DNA of 45,482 nucleotides. Source: CAZKVJ01 sp964556225 (GTDB taxonomy: Bacteria > Actinomycetota > Acidimicrobiia > Acidimicrobiales > Ilumatobacteraceae). The DNA lies in contig CAZKVJ010000023.1 of the NCBI GenBank assembly GCA_964556225.1, positions 1 through 45,482 of the forward strand, written 5' to 3'. A program made the position numbers and the translations under genes. Positions 15,386-23,851 of this stretch are shown here, in pieces. Within the stretch, counting starts at the first letter, position 1. Every line of letters starts with the position of its first letter. Below the pieces are notes generated by a model that saw only the letters and a program-made list of their open reading frames with translations, was not told the DNA's origin and made no database searches.

Positions 15386-17179
15386 TCACTCGAGCAGCGA
15401 GTGGTCGACCAGCACGCCCCGCCCCTCGCACTCCGGGCAGACACCGGTGAAGCTGGTGAGCAGCCCCTCGCCGATCCGCTTGCGGGTCATCTCGACCAGG
15501 CCCAGCTCGGAGATGTCGAAGACCTGCGTGCGGGTCTTGTCGCGCCCCAGCGCCGCTCGGAACGCCTCGACCACCTTGCGCCGGTTGTCGCGGATCTCCA
15601 TGTCGATGAAGTCGATCACGATGATCCCGCCGATGTCACGTAGGCGCAGCTGGCGGGCGATCTCCTCGGCCGCTTCGAGGTTGTTGTGGAACACCGTCTC
15701 CTCGAGGTTCGAGGTCCCCACGTTCTTGCCGGTGTTGACGTCGATCACCGTGAGGGCCTCGGCATGTTCGATGATGAGCGATCCGCCGCTCGGCAGCCAC
15801 ACCTTGCGGTCGAGGGCCTTGTGCAGCTGCTCGTGCACGTGGTGGCGCTCGAACACGGGCAACCCCTCGGCCTCGGCGTCGTAGAACTCGATCCGGTCGG
15901 CCAGCTCGGGGTTGAACGCGCTCACGTAGTCGCGAACGTCCTCGTAGAGGCGCCGGTCGTCGATGACGACGCCGCGGTAGTCGGCGTTGAACTCCTCGCG
16001 GATCACCCGCACCGCCAGCTCCGGCTCGCGGTACAGCAGCGCCGGGCCGTTGGCCTTGGCGGCCTTCGCCTCGATCTCGGCCCACTGGTCGAGCAGGCGG
16101 GTCATGTCGGCGCGCAGCTCGTGCTCGGTGGCGTGCTCGGCCGCGGTGCGAACGATCAGCCCGTGCTGGGCGGGCTTGACCCGATCGAGGACGGACCGGA
16201 GCCGCTTGCGCTCGTCGTCGGGCAGGCGCTTCGAGATGCCGTACGTCTTTGAGTTCGGGATCAGCACCACGAAACGACCGGGCAGCGACACCTCCTGGGT
16301 GAGCCGCGCCCCCTTCGCGCCGATGGGGTTCTTGGTGACCTGGCACAGGATCATCTGGCGCGGTCGCAGGATCTGCTCGATGCGCGCTGCGCCCCCCTCG
16401 ACGATGTCCTCGGCGTCGTACTGCACGTCGCCGCGGTACAGCACCGCGTTCTTCGGTGTGGCGATGTCGACGAACGCCGCCTCCATGCCCGGCAGGACGT
16501 TCTGCACCCGCCCCAGGTAGATGTTGCCGTGCAGCTCGGTGACCGAGTCGGCCGGCCGGCTCACGTAGTGCTCGATCAGGCTGCGGCCCTCGAGCACGGC
16601 GACCTGGGTGAGCGTGGGGCGCACCTGGACGCACATCAAGTAGCGCCCGACGGGGCGGCCCTTGCGCTCGCGACCGCGTCGCCGCTCGGCGATCTCGGCG
16701 TCGATCTCGGGCGCCACCGGGGTGGCCGTCGACGCCGGCTGCTTCGACCCGCTGCGCCCGCCCCGGCGCCGGCGCTTGCGTGCCGTCGACGCCGGCGCGT
16801 CCGATGGGGCCGGTGGAGCGGGTCGAGGTGGGGCGGGGCGCGTGTCGCCGATCTGGGGCTTGCGGGCGACAGGTGGAGGACCGGGGGGCGTCGGGCGCTC
16901 AGGTCCCGGTCGCGCCGGCGTCCCCGCCTGGTCACCGTTGTCCTCGTGGCCCTCGTCGACCTCGTCGTCGCCCGCTTCGCCGCTCTCACCGTTGGTGCCG
17001 GGCGCGCCACCGGAGGGCTTCTTGCGGCGCCGGCCGCCTCTCGACCCGCGGCGGCGCTTGCGGCCCGGGCGGCCCGGCTCGGCGGTGGCCGCCGCGCCAT
17101 CGTCCTCCGGCGCCAGCTCGACGGCTGCCGCCTCGGTCGGAACCTCGGTGGGCGGTGTGCCCGCGTTCATCTCGTCCAT
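15386..17179 (-). CDS. rng: Ribonuclease E/G
   Basis: A 597-residue endoribonuclease for rRNA maturation and mRNA decay. Residues 1 to about 180 are disordered and rich in Pro, Arg, Ala and acidic residues, with Arg/Lys clusters likely to bind RNA. The catalytic core follows: an S1 domain (HGNIYLGRVQNVLPGMEAAFVDI), the RNase-H-like and DNase-I-like parts with acidic residues in VIDVNTGKN and IDFIDM, and a C-terminal zinc-link motif CPECEGRG. There is no long C-terminal scaffold, so degradosome contacts would have to use the N-terminal arm, as in other actinobacteria. The ATG at 17179 has an AAGGGA site upstream, and the longer frame overlaps the preceding gene. It begins 10 bases after the TIGR03936-type gene and leads into rplU-rpmA. 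Confidence 0.93.
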   Translation of the reverse strand: MDEMNAGTPPTEVPTEAAAVELAPEDDGAAATAEPGRPGRKRRRGSRGGRRRKKPSGGAPGTNGESGEAGDDEVDEGHEDNGDQAGTPARPGPERPTPPGPPPVARKPQIGDTRPAPPRPAPPAPSDAPASTARKRRRRGGRSGSKQPASTATPVAPEIDAEIAERRRGRERKGRPVGRYLMCVQVRPTLTQVAVLEGRSLIEHYVSRPADSVTELHGNIYLGRVQNVLPGMEAAFVDIATPKNAVLYRGDVQYDAEDIVEGGAARIEQILRPRQMILCQVTKNPIGAKGARLTQEVSLPGRFVVLIPNSKTYGISKRLPDDERKRLRSVLDRVKPAQHGLIVRTAAEHATEHELRADMTRLLDQWAEIEAKAAKANGPALLYREPELAVRVIREEFNADYRGVVIDDRRLYEDVRDYVSAFNPELADRIEFYDAEAEGLPVFERHHVHEQLHKALDRKVWLPSGGSLIIEHAEALTVIDVNTGKNVGTSNLEETVFHNNLEAAEEIARQLRLRDIGGIIVIDFIDMEIRDNRRKVVEAFRAALGRDKTRTQVFDISELGLVEMTRKRIGEGLLTSFTGVCPECEGRGVLVDHSLLE

Positions 17180-17189
17180 CTGCGTCCCT

Positions 17190-17909
17190 TCATGCGCACG
17201 CCGCCGAAGCGGGTGCCGCGGCGGCGGTTGCGCCGACCGGGAGCAGCTCCCGGCGCGCACCGTCGCGATCGATCCATTGGTGGGTGCGCAGCACCCGTGA
17301 CACCACGTCGAGGGGGTCGAGCTCCGGCACCAGGACGGCGGCCAGCTCGTGCGGGCGCAGTCCCCGACCCCCAGTCGCCAGCACCGCCACCAGCGTGACC
17401 GGCTCGCCGTCGAGCACCTCGATCGACTCGATCGCCGGGCGGACGTCGTCGATGCTGCGCTCACCCTTGCGCTCACGCTCGAGCGGGAGCGTCGGGGCGG
17501 CGAGCGCCCGCTGCACGGCAGCTGCCACGACCCCGCGATCCACCCCACAGAGCGTCAGCTCCCATCGGGTGGCCACCACGTCCTCTTGCAGCGACGGACC
17601 CCGCTCGCCGAGCACCTCGACCGCCGTGACCTCGAACCCGGCGGGCAGCACGGCAGTGAGGCGCGCCGGGATCTCGTCCGGGTCGACGTCGAGGCCCGAT
17701 GCCAGCTCCACGTCGAGCAGCTCGGCGACCGACTCGGCACCCGTGGGGAGCGCGAGCCCGAACGACAGCCGGGGCCGTGGGGAGAACCCCCCCGTCAGGG
17801 CCACGGGGAGCTCGGCCTTGCGCAGCGCTCGCTCCCAGATGCGCGCCACGTCGCGGTGGCTCGTGAAGCGAACCTTGCCGAGCTTGGCGTAGCGCAACCG
17901 CACTCGCAT
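17190..17909 (-). CDS. TIGR03936 family radical SAM-associated protein (DUF2344)
   Basis: A 239-residue protein starting MRVRLRYAKLGKVRFTSHRDVARIWERALRK, the hallmark of the DUF2344/TIGR03936 family. The family also has GGFSPRPRLSFGLALPTGAES, which is present, and the C-terminal RTHQWI segment. It is always found with, or fused to, a TIGR03960-type radical SAM protein, and its first ATG overlaps the stop of that gene here (TGATG). The biochemical role is not established. Its constant association with the radical SAM partner and with RNase E/G, L21 and L27 points to RNA or ribosome modification. That role is inference. Confidence 0.92.
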   Translation of the reverse strand: MRVRLRYAKLGKVRFTSHRDVARIWERALRKAELPVALTGGFSPRPRLSFGLALPTGAESVAELLDVELASGLDVDPDEIPARLTAVLPAGFEVTAVEVLGERGPSLQEDVVATRWELTLCGVDRGVVAAAVQRALAAPTLPLERERKGERSIDDVRPAIESIEVLDGEPVTLVAVLATGGRGLRPHELAAVLVPELDPLDVVSRVLRTHQWIDRDGARRELLPVGATAAAAPASAACA

Positions 17910-19858
17910 CACCCGACCTCCGCCAGCGGTCGGGCGGACAGCACCACGGGCGTCTCGCCGGCCGGGCTCAGGTCCTGACCAGTGCCCTGGCTCCCGCCCG
18001 CGGGTGGAACCGGGGAGGCGACCACGTGCTCGATCCCGTACCCCGTGCACACCCCGCAGTCGTAGCAGGGAGTCCAGCGGCAGTCCTCGACACCACTCCC
18101 GGCGAGCGCTGCCCGCCAGTCCTGCCACAAGAAGTCCTGGTGCAGGCCGGCCCGCAGGTGCGCCCACGGGAGCACCTCGTCCTCGTCGCGATGCCGGTGC
18201 ACGTACCAGTCGAGTGAGAGGCCCTCGGCCGCCATCGCCGCCTCCCAGCGCCCGACGTCGAAGCACTCGCTCCACTCCTGGAACGTGCCGCCCTCACGCC
18301 AGACCCGTTCGATGACCGCGCCCAGGCGCCGGTCACCTCGGCTCACGAGCCCCTCGATCAGGGTGGCCGCCGGGTCGTGCCACTTCAGCTGCACCCCCCT
18401 GGCGCGCTGCGTCGACTCCCGCACGAGGCCGATCTTGCGGCGCAGCTCGCCGGTGGTGTTCTGGCCGAACCACTGGAACGGCGTGTGCGCCTTCGGCACG
18501 AACCCGCCCAGGCTGACGGTGACGCTGGCCCGGTTGGTGTGGTGCCGCCCGATGGCCACGCAGCGCTGCGCCAGCTCGGCGATCCCCAAGGTGTCGTCGT
18601 CGGTCTCCGTGGGCAGCCCGGTGAGGAAGTACAGCTTCATGCGGGTCCAGCCCTGGGAGAAGGCAGCGTCCACCGCCCCGTACAGGTCGTCCTCGGTGAT
18701 CAGCTTGTTGATCACCTGGCGGAGCCGCCACGTGCCGGCCTCCGGCGCGAACGTGAGCCCGCTGCGGCGGGCGTTGGACACCGTGGCGGCCAGCCCGACC
18801 GTGAAGGCGTCGACGCGCAGCGAAGGCAGGCTGATGCTGGTGCCGCAGGTGAGAGGATCCTCCACGACGCCGCGAAGGACCGGCTCGATCCCGCTGAAGT
18901 CCGCCGTGGAGAGCGAGGTGAGCGCGACCTCGTCGTAGCCGGTCCGGCGCAACCCCTCGCGGATCATCGTGCGCACCTGCTCCGCCGGTCGCTCGCGCAC
19001 GGGCCGGGTGATCATGCCGGCCTGGCAGAACCGGCACCCCCGGGTGCACCCTCGGAACACCTCGACCGCCAGCCGGTCGTGGACCACCTCGGTGAGCGGG
19101 GCGATCGGGTGCTTGGGGTACGGCCAGTCACCCAGGTCGGCGACGGCGCGCTTGTCGACCGCCGGGGGGACGTCGGCGAACCGGGGTGTGACCGCCACCA
19201 GCCGCGGCCCGTCGTAGGCGACGTCGTACATGGACGGCACGTACACCCCGGGCACCTGCGCGAGCGCCCGCAGCACCGCCTGGCGCGAGCCCTCGGTGCG
19301 GCCGGACCGCTTCCACTCCCCCACCACCTCGGTGATCTCGCCGACGACCTCCTCGCCCTCGCCGAGCACGGCCACGTCGATGAAGTCGGCCAGCGGCTCC
19401 GGGTTGAACGCGCAGTGTCCACCGACCACGACGAGGGGGTGCTCCGGGCCGCGCTCGGCGCTGCGCACCGGCACCCCGGCGAGGTCGATCATGTTGAGGA
19501 CGTTCGTGTACACGAGCTCGGCCGACAGGTTGAACGCCAGCAGGTCGAACTCAGCGGCGGCCCGGTGGGTGTCGACCGAGAACAGCGGCACGCCTCGCTC
19601 GCGCATCAGCGCCTCGAGGTCGAGCCAGGGCGCGTACGTGCGCTCGGCGACCGCGTCGTCGCGCTCGTTGACGATCTCGAACAGGATCTGCAACCCCTGG
19701 TTGGGCAGGCCGATCTCGTACGTGTCCGGATAGGCGAAGAGCCACGCGACCTTCCCCGGTCCGTGCCGGGGAGCCACCACGTCGTCCTCGCACCCGATGT
19801 AGCGGGCCGGCTTGCGCACCTTGGCCAGGAGCGGTTCGATCCGGGGCCACAGGCTCAT
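17909..19858 (-). CDS. TIGR03960 family B12-binding radical SAM protein
   Basis: A 649-residue radical SAM enzyme. The N-terminal third resembles a cobalamin-binding fold (AYPDTYEIGLPNQGLQIL, VVVGGHCAFNPEPLADFID). The central domain carries the [4Fe-4S] motif CTRGCRFCQAG and a later GLTFAPEAGTWRLR segment. The C-terminus adds four clustered cysteines (CRWTPCYDCGVC), perhaps for a second cluster. The domain order matches methylthiotransferase-like and B12-dependent radical SAM families, but the reaction is unknown. The start at 19858 follows a TAGGAT box by nine bases, implying an almost leaderless mRNA that continues through the TIGR03936-type gene and rng. The tail after residue about 620 is Gly/Pro-rich. 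Confidence 0.92.
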   Translation of the reverse strand: MSLWPRIEPLLAKVRKPARYIGCEDDVVAPRHGPGKVAWLFAYPDTYEIGLPNQGLQILFEIVNERDDAVAERTYAPWLDLEALMRERGVPLFSVDTHRAAAEFDLLAFNLSAELVYTNVLNMIDLAGVPVRSAERGPEHPLVVVGGHCAFNPEPLADFIDVAVLGEGEEVVGEITEVVGEWKRSGRTEGSRQAVLRALAQVPGVYVPSMYDVAYDGPRLVAVTPRFADVPPAVDKRAVADLGDWPYPKHPIAPLTEVVHDRLAVEVFRGCTRGCRFCQAGMITRPVRERPAEQVRTMIREGLRRTGYDEVALTSLSTADFSGIEPVLRGVVEDPLTCGTSISLPSLRVDAFTVGLAATVSNARRSGLTFAPEAGTWRLRQVINKLITEDDLYGAVDAAFSQGWTRMKLYFLTGLPTETDDDTLGIAELAQRCVAIGRHHTNRASVTVSLGGFVPKAHTPFQWFGQNTTGELRRKIGLVRESTQRARGVQLKWHDPAATLIEGLVSRGDRRLGAVIERVWREGGTFQEWSECFDVGRWEAAMAAEGLSLDWYVHRHRDEDEVLPWAHLRAGLHQDFLWQDWRAALAGSGVEDCRWTPCYDCGVCTGYGIEHVVASPVPPAGGSQGTGQDLSPAGETPVVLSARPLAEVG

Positions 19859-19867
19859 GGTGTCCCG

Positions 19868-19873
19868 ATCCTA
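19868..19873 (-). promoter_or_regulatory. -10 box TAGGAT of the radical SAM-rng operon
   Basis: On the minus strand TAGGAT ends nine bases before the ATG at 19858, so the leader would be two or three bases long. Confidence 0.5.
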
Positions 19874-19893
19874 CCGTGACGACCGGCGCTGCC

Positions 19894-19916
19894 AGGTGGG
19901 GCCACCCCGGCCACCT
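19894..19916 (-). terminator. Possible terminator of the mre-rodA operon
   Basis: AGGTGG (19894-19899) and CCACCT (19911-19916) form a stem extended by inner GGCC pairs with a small bulge. It lies 10 to 32 bases after the rodA stop codon on the minus strand and before the next promoter. It lacks a U-run. Confidence 0.35.
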
Positions 19917-19925
19917 CGCCCAACT

Positions 19926-21098
19926 TCAGCGCATCCGGCGCATGTAGACGCTCTGGACCAGGCCGATCATCATCGCCCACGCCACCGCCGACGACCCGCC
20001 GTACGACACCAACGGCAACGGCAGCCCGGTGACCGGCATGATCCCCATCGTCATCCCGATGTTCTGGAACACCTGCCAGAGCAGCATCGAGAACACCCCG
20101 GCACACAGGAACGTGCCGAGTGGGTCTCGCGACAGGTGGGCGATGCGCCAGATCCGCAGCAGGATCACCGCGTAGAGCCCCACGATCACCCCGCCACCCA
20201 CCAGCCCGAACTGCTCGGCGACCCCGCTGAACACGAAGTCGCTCCACTGCACGGGGATGTAGCCACCGTTGGTGAGCGGGCCCTGCAGCCAGCCCTTGCC
20301 GGTCAGGCCACCCGTGGCCACCGCCCGCTTGGCGTAGCGGACCTGCAGCACCAGGTTCTGGAGGTCTTCGTCGACGCTGTTCTGCTTCACGAACGCCTCG
20401 ATCCGGCGCAGCTGGTAGCGGTCGACGACCCCGGCGACCACCGCCGCCACGACCGTCGCCACGGACAGCACGCTGACGAGCAGGATGTAGCGGACCTTGG
20501 CCCCCGCGATGAGCATCACGCCCATCGCGCACGCCACCAGCACCGATGCCGAGCCGAGGTCCGGCTGGAGCACCACGAGCGTGACCGCCACCCCGACCAG
20601 GACCAGCCCGGCGATGAAGCGCTCGTAGGTCACCTGGTCGTCGCGACCGTCGGACAGGTAGCCGGCGAGGAGCAGCAGCACCGACACCTTCGCGAACTCG
20701 GCGGGCTGCACGGTGAGCGGCCCGAGGTCGAACGACAGACGGGCGCCACCGCGGATGGAGCCCACGATCAGCACGAGCACCAGCGCCAGGATGGTCACGC
20801 CGTAGAAGAAGCCGGCGCGCTCTTTCAGCCACTGGTAGTCGAAGGACATCACCAGCGCCAGCGCGGCGGCGGCGATGATCAAGAAGATGACCTGGCGCTC
20901 GGCGAACTGGAACGGATCGAGGCCGCGGCGGAGCTGAACCGGCCGGTTCGTGGAGTAGATCGCGGCCACGCCGATCGTGCTGAGGGCCACGACGGCCGAG
21001 AGCAGGATCCAGTCGATGTTGCGGCTGGGGGCGGCCGGGCTCGACCGGATGTTGCCGAGCCCTGAGTCGGGGCGGCGGGACAGGATCGACAGCGCCAC
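19926..21098 (-). CDS. rodA: Peptidoglycan glycosyltransferase RodA
   Basis: A 390-residue SEDS-family membrane enzyme with about ten membrane helices. It polymerises lipid II into glycan strands during lateral wall growth, together with PBP2. Key family segments are QPAEFAK, LQPDLGSA (containing the essential Asp) and the C-terminal GMTMGIMPVTGLPLPLVSYGGSS. The start is a GTG with a weak GAGG upstream, 10 bases after the mrdA stop codon. It is the last gene of mreB-mreC-mreD-mrdA-rodA. This set indicates a rod-like or laterally elongating cell, unlike polar-growing mycobacteria and corynebacteria that lack MreB. Confidence 0.95.
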   Translation of the reverse strand: MALSILSRRPDSGLGNIRSSPAAPSRNIDWILLSAVVALSTIGVAAIYSTNRPVQLRRGLDPFQFAERQVIFLIIAAAALALVMSFDYQWLKERAGFFYGVTILALVLVLIVGSIRGGARLSFDLGPLTVQPAEFAKVSVLLLLAGYLSDGRDDQVTYERFIAGLVLVGVAVTLVVLQPDLGSASVLVACAMGVMLIAGAKVRYILLVSVLSVATVVAAVVAGVVDRYQLRRIEAFVKQNSVDEDLQNLVLQVRYAKRAVATGGLTGKGWLQGPLTNGGYIPVQWSDFVFSGVAEQFGLVGGGVIVGLYAVILLRIWRIAHLSRDPLGTFLCAGVFSMLLWQVFQNIGMTMGIMPVTGLPLPLVSYGGSSAVAWAMMIGLVQSVYMRRMR

Positions 21099-21108
21099 CG
21101 GCGGGGCC

Positions 21109-23295
21109 TCAGTCCCTGATCGTGAGGTCCTGGCCGCCGAGGCAGGACGAGTCCGGCATGGAGCGCTCCGGTGCCGCCACGGTGCTGGTGGGATCGAGCG
21201 GGTCCGACAGCAGCACCGGGTGGAGCGGGACGTCGCCCTGCAGCGCCGAGAAGATGCACTTCGTCACCGGCGCCGCCGCGCGCGAGCCGTACCCGCTCTT
21301 TTCGAGGTAGGCGGCCACGGTGTACGGGGCCCCCAGGTCGAGGCTGAACCCCGCGAACGCCGAGGAGTCGTTCCAGGGCTGGTTCTGGAAGCCCTGGGCG
21401 GTGCCGGTCTTGCCTGCGATCGGGAGGCCGTCGTAGTCGTAGGTCTTGAAGAGCTTCTCGCCGGTGGTGGCGTGGTAGAAGTCGCTGGTGACGCCCCGGC
21501 CGGTGATCACCCGCTTGAGCCCGTTCACGATCGGCGTCAGCTGCTCCCGGGAGTTGTCGAGCCACTCCAGCACCTCCGGGTCGCCGAAGTCGTCGACGAC
21601 CTCCGCTCGGAGCAGGTCGGCGAAGCCGGGCGCGTTCGGGGCGTCCGGGGTGCCGGGTGCCAGCACGGCCTTGGCGATGTGCGGGCGCAGCAGCAGCCCA
21701 CCGTTGGCGAGCGCGGCATAGCCGTTGGCGAGCTGCAGCGGCGTCGCCGAGAGCAGGCCCTGGCCGATGGCCAGCTGGACGTTGTCACCGATGTAGTAGC
21801 CCTCGCCCTCCTCGTCGCTGATGGCGCCGGACTCGGCGAGCTGGCGCTTGACGGCCGCGTCGGGGACGGTGCCGTCGAACTCATAGGGGAGGTCGATGCC
21901 CGAGTCGCGGCCGAAGCCGAAGCGCATCACCTCCTCTTGGAGGACCGGAGCGCCCGAGTTGGCGTTGAAGATGTTGGCGCCCACCGAGTAGAAGAACACG
22001 TCGCTCGACACGGCGAGGGCGTCGGTCACGTTCACCCGGCCGTACTCGCACGGCTCGCCCGTCGAAGCGCACACCGCGTTCTTGTAGATGCACTTCACCA
22101 GCTGGCACAGCTCCGGGTCGACACCGTTGCCGGCGAGCGTGAACGAGCCCTGGTCGTCGATGCGGTACTCGACGCCGCCGGGCAGCAGGTCGGTGTTCAA
22201 CGCGGCGTACGCCACGAACGGCTTGAACGTCGAACCGAGGTTGTAGCGCCCCTGGATGGCCCGGTTCACGAGGATCGAGCGGTCCGGGTCGTCGGTCTCG
22301 GGGAAGATCTGCTGGAACTTCGCGCCCGAGATGCCGGCGTTGAACCACCGGTTGTCGAACGTCGGGTAGCTGGCCATCGCCAGCACCTGACCGGTGTTGT
22401 GGTTCAACACCACCACCGAGCCCGCCGGCGCCTTGTACGTGACCTCCTCCGGGAACTCCGGGAAGGCGAACTCCTCGGTCTCCGGGTCGTACGGGTTCTT
22501 GGCCGTGGCCAGCCGGCGCTCACGCAGCTGGGTCTCCAAGGTCTCCTCGGCGAACTGCTGCAGGTCGAGGTCGACGGTGAGCCAGAGGTCGTTGCCAGCC
22601 ACGGGATCGATCCGGCTCACCTCGCGCAGGATGTTGCCCCGCGCGTCGACCTCGTACACGACCGTGCCGGGGGTGCCACGGAGCTCGGTCTCGAAGCTCT
22701 TCTCGACGCCGAAGCGGCCGACCCGGTCGTTCGGTGAGTAGCCGGCGGCACGGTACTCGCGCAGCTCCTCCTCGAGGATGGCGCCCAGGTAGCCCACCAC
22801 GTGGCTGGCCAGCGGGGCGTACGGGTACTCCCGGCGCCAGTCCTCTCGCACGTCGACGCCGGGGTAGTCCTCGGTGCGCTCGCGCAGGAAGAGCACCGTC
22901 TCCTCGGAGACGTCTTCTTTGAGGGGCAGGGGCTGGAGCGGGTCGTAGCGAGGGCTCTCGAAGCGCCGCTCGAGCTCCTCGATCGGCGTCTGCAGCGGGC
23001 CGGAGAGCCGGCTGAACAGCTCGGTGCGCACCGACTCGCGCTTGATCACGTCACGGTCGACGGTGATCGTGAGCACCCGCTCGTTGTCGGCCAGCAGGCG
23101 GCCGTCGGCGTCGAAGATCCGTCCTCGCTCCGGCGGCAACGTGACGGTCCGGGTGCGGTTGGCCTCGACCCGCTCCTCGAGGCCCTCGGCGTCGACCACC
23201 TGCAGGAACCAGAGCCGCGTGCCGATCAGGCCGACCAGCAACAGCGACACGACCCCGAGCACCGCCATCCGTGAGCTGCGTCGGTCGCCGGGCAT
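21109..23295 (-). CDS. mrdA: Penicillin-binding protein 2 (transpeptidase MrdA)
   Basis: A 728-residue class B penicillin-binding protein that cross-links new wall in the elongasome. One N-terminal membrane helix is followed by the pedestal domain (RGRIFDADGRLLADNERV, VVGYLG). The transpeptidase domain has the active-site motif STFK (Ser355), the SSD triad (AVSSDVFF) and KTGT (Lys629). An internal Cys pair region (CQLVKCIYKNAVCASTGEPC) is an unusual cysteine-rich loop between STFK and SSD. The start chosen is the ATG at 23295, seven bases after a CATACT box. A GTG two codons earlier is possible. It lies between mreD and rodA. Confidence 0.94.
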   Translation of the reverse strand: MPGDRRSSRMAVLGVVSLLLVGLIGTRLWFLQVVDAEGLEERVEANRTRTVTLPPERGRIFDADGRLLADNERVLTITVDRDVIKRESVRTELFSRLSGPLQTPIEELERRFESPRYDPLQPLPLKEDVSEETVLFLRERTEDYPGVDVREDWRREYPYAPLASHVVGYLGAILEEELREYRAAGYSPNDRVGRFGVEKSFETELRGTPGTVVYEVDARGNILREVSRIDPVAGNDLWLTVDLDLQQFAEETLETQLRERRLATAKNPYDPETEEFAFPEFPEEVTYKAPAGSVVVLNHNTGQVLAMASYPTFDNRWFNAGISGAKFQQIFPETDDPDRSILVNRAIQGRYNLGSTFKPFVAYAALNTDLLPGGVEYRIDDQGSFTLAGNGVDPELCQLVKCIYKNAVCASTGEPCEYGRVNVTDALAVSSDVFFYSVGANIFNANSGAPVLQEEVMRFGFGRDSGIDLPYEFDGTVPDAAVKRQLAESGAISDEEGEGYYIGDNVQLAIGQGLLSATPLQLANGYAALANGGLLLRPHIAKAVLAPGTPDAPNAPGFADLLRAEVVDDFGDPEVLEWLDNSREQLTPIVNGLKRVITGRGVTSDFYHATTGEKLFKTYDYDGLPIAGKTGTAQGFQNQPWNDSSAFAGFSLDLGAPYTVAAYLEKSGYGSRAAAPVTKCIFSALQGDVPLHPVLLSDPLDPTSTVAAPERSMPDSSCLGGQDLTIRD

Positions 23296-23302
23296 GGCCA
23301 CC

Positions 23303-23308
23303 AGTATG
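23303..23308 (-). promoter_or_regulatory. Possible internal -10 box CATACT before mrdA
   Basis: On the minus strand CATACT ends seven bases before the ATG at 23295, in the 40-base gap between mreD and mrdA. The spacing matches the leaderless class, but the first base is not T. Confidence 0.35.
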
Positions 23309-23341
23309 TCGAATCGGTTACGAGAACCCCACGCGCGCGCC

Positions 23342-23848
23342 TCATCTCTGCCGCCGGATCCCCAGGCACCACCGGCCCACCGGCACGGCCACCGGCGCCA
23401 TCAGGCCGTTCGCGATCGCGACCACCGGCACCACGAGCAAGAGCCGGGGCTGGACCCACCCCTCGCGGCCCACGATCGTCTGGACCAGCGGGAACGCCAG
23501 CTCCCCGACGGCGCTGGCGCCGGCCACGAACAGCATCGACAGCCACCAGGTCGGATCGACTGCCACGCTCAGGGCGAAGCCTGCCACGTACCCGGCCAGC
23601 CCGCACGACAGGGCGGCCACGCCGAACGGGGTCGTCAAGATGAGGTCGTACATCAGGCCGAACAGGAATCCGGCGAGGGCCCCGCGCTCGGGGCCGCCGG
23701 CGACGCCGGTAGCGGCGGCCAGGAGCAGCATCAGCTGCAGCGTCACGTCGAAGGGCCGCAGCTGGGTCAGGAGGGTGGCCTGGATCGCCAGGCCGATCAG
23801 GCCGACCATCACGATCCGCACGACCGGGCGTGCGACGAGGCGGAGCAC
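23342..23848 (-). CDS. mreD: Rod shape-determining protein MreD
   Basis: A 168-residue membrane protein with five or six hydrophobic segments, fitting MreD in size and topology. Sequence conservation in MreD is low. The segment AGFLFGLMYDL resembles the conserved GxxxGxxxD region. Its place between mreC and mrdA is the main support. The start is a GTG three bases after the mreC stop codon. It acts as the membrane partner of MreC and PBP2/RodA in the elongation complex. Confidence 0.88.
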   Translation of the reverse strand: MLRLVARPVVRIVMVGLIGLAIQATLLTQLRPFDVTLQLMLLLAAATGVAGGPERGALAGFLFGLMYDLILTTPFGVAALSCGLAGYVAGFALSVAVDPTWWLSMLFVAGASAVGELAFPLVQTIVGREGWVQPRLLLVVPVVAIANGLMAPVAVPVGRWCLGIRRQR

Positions 23849-23851
23849 GGC

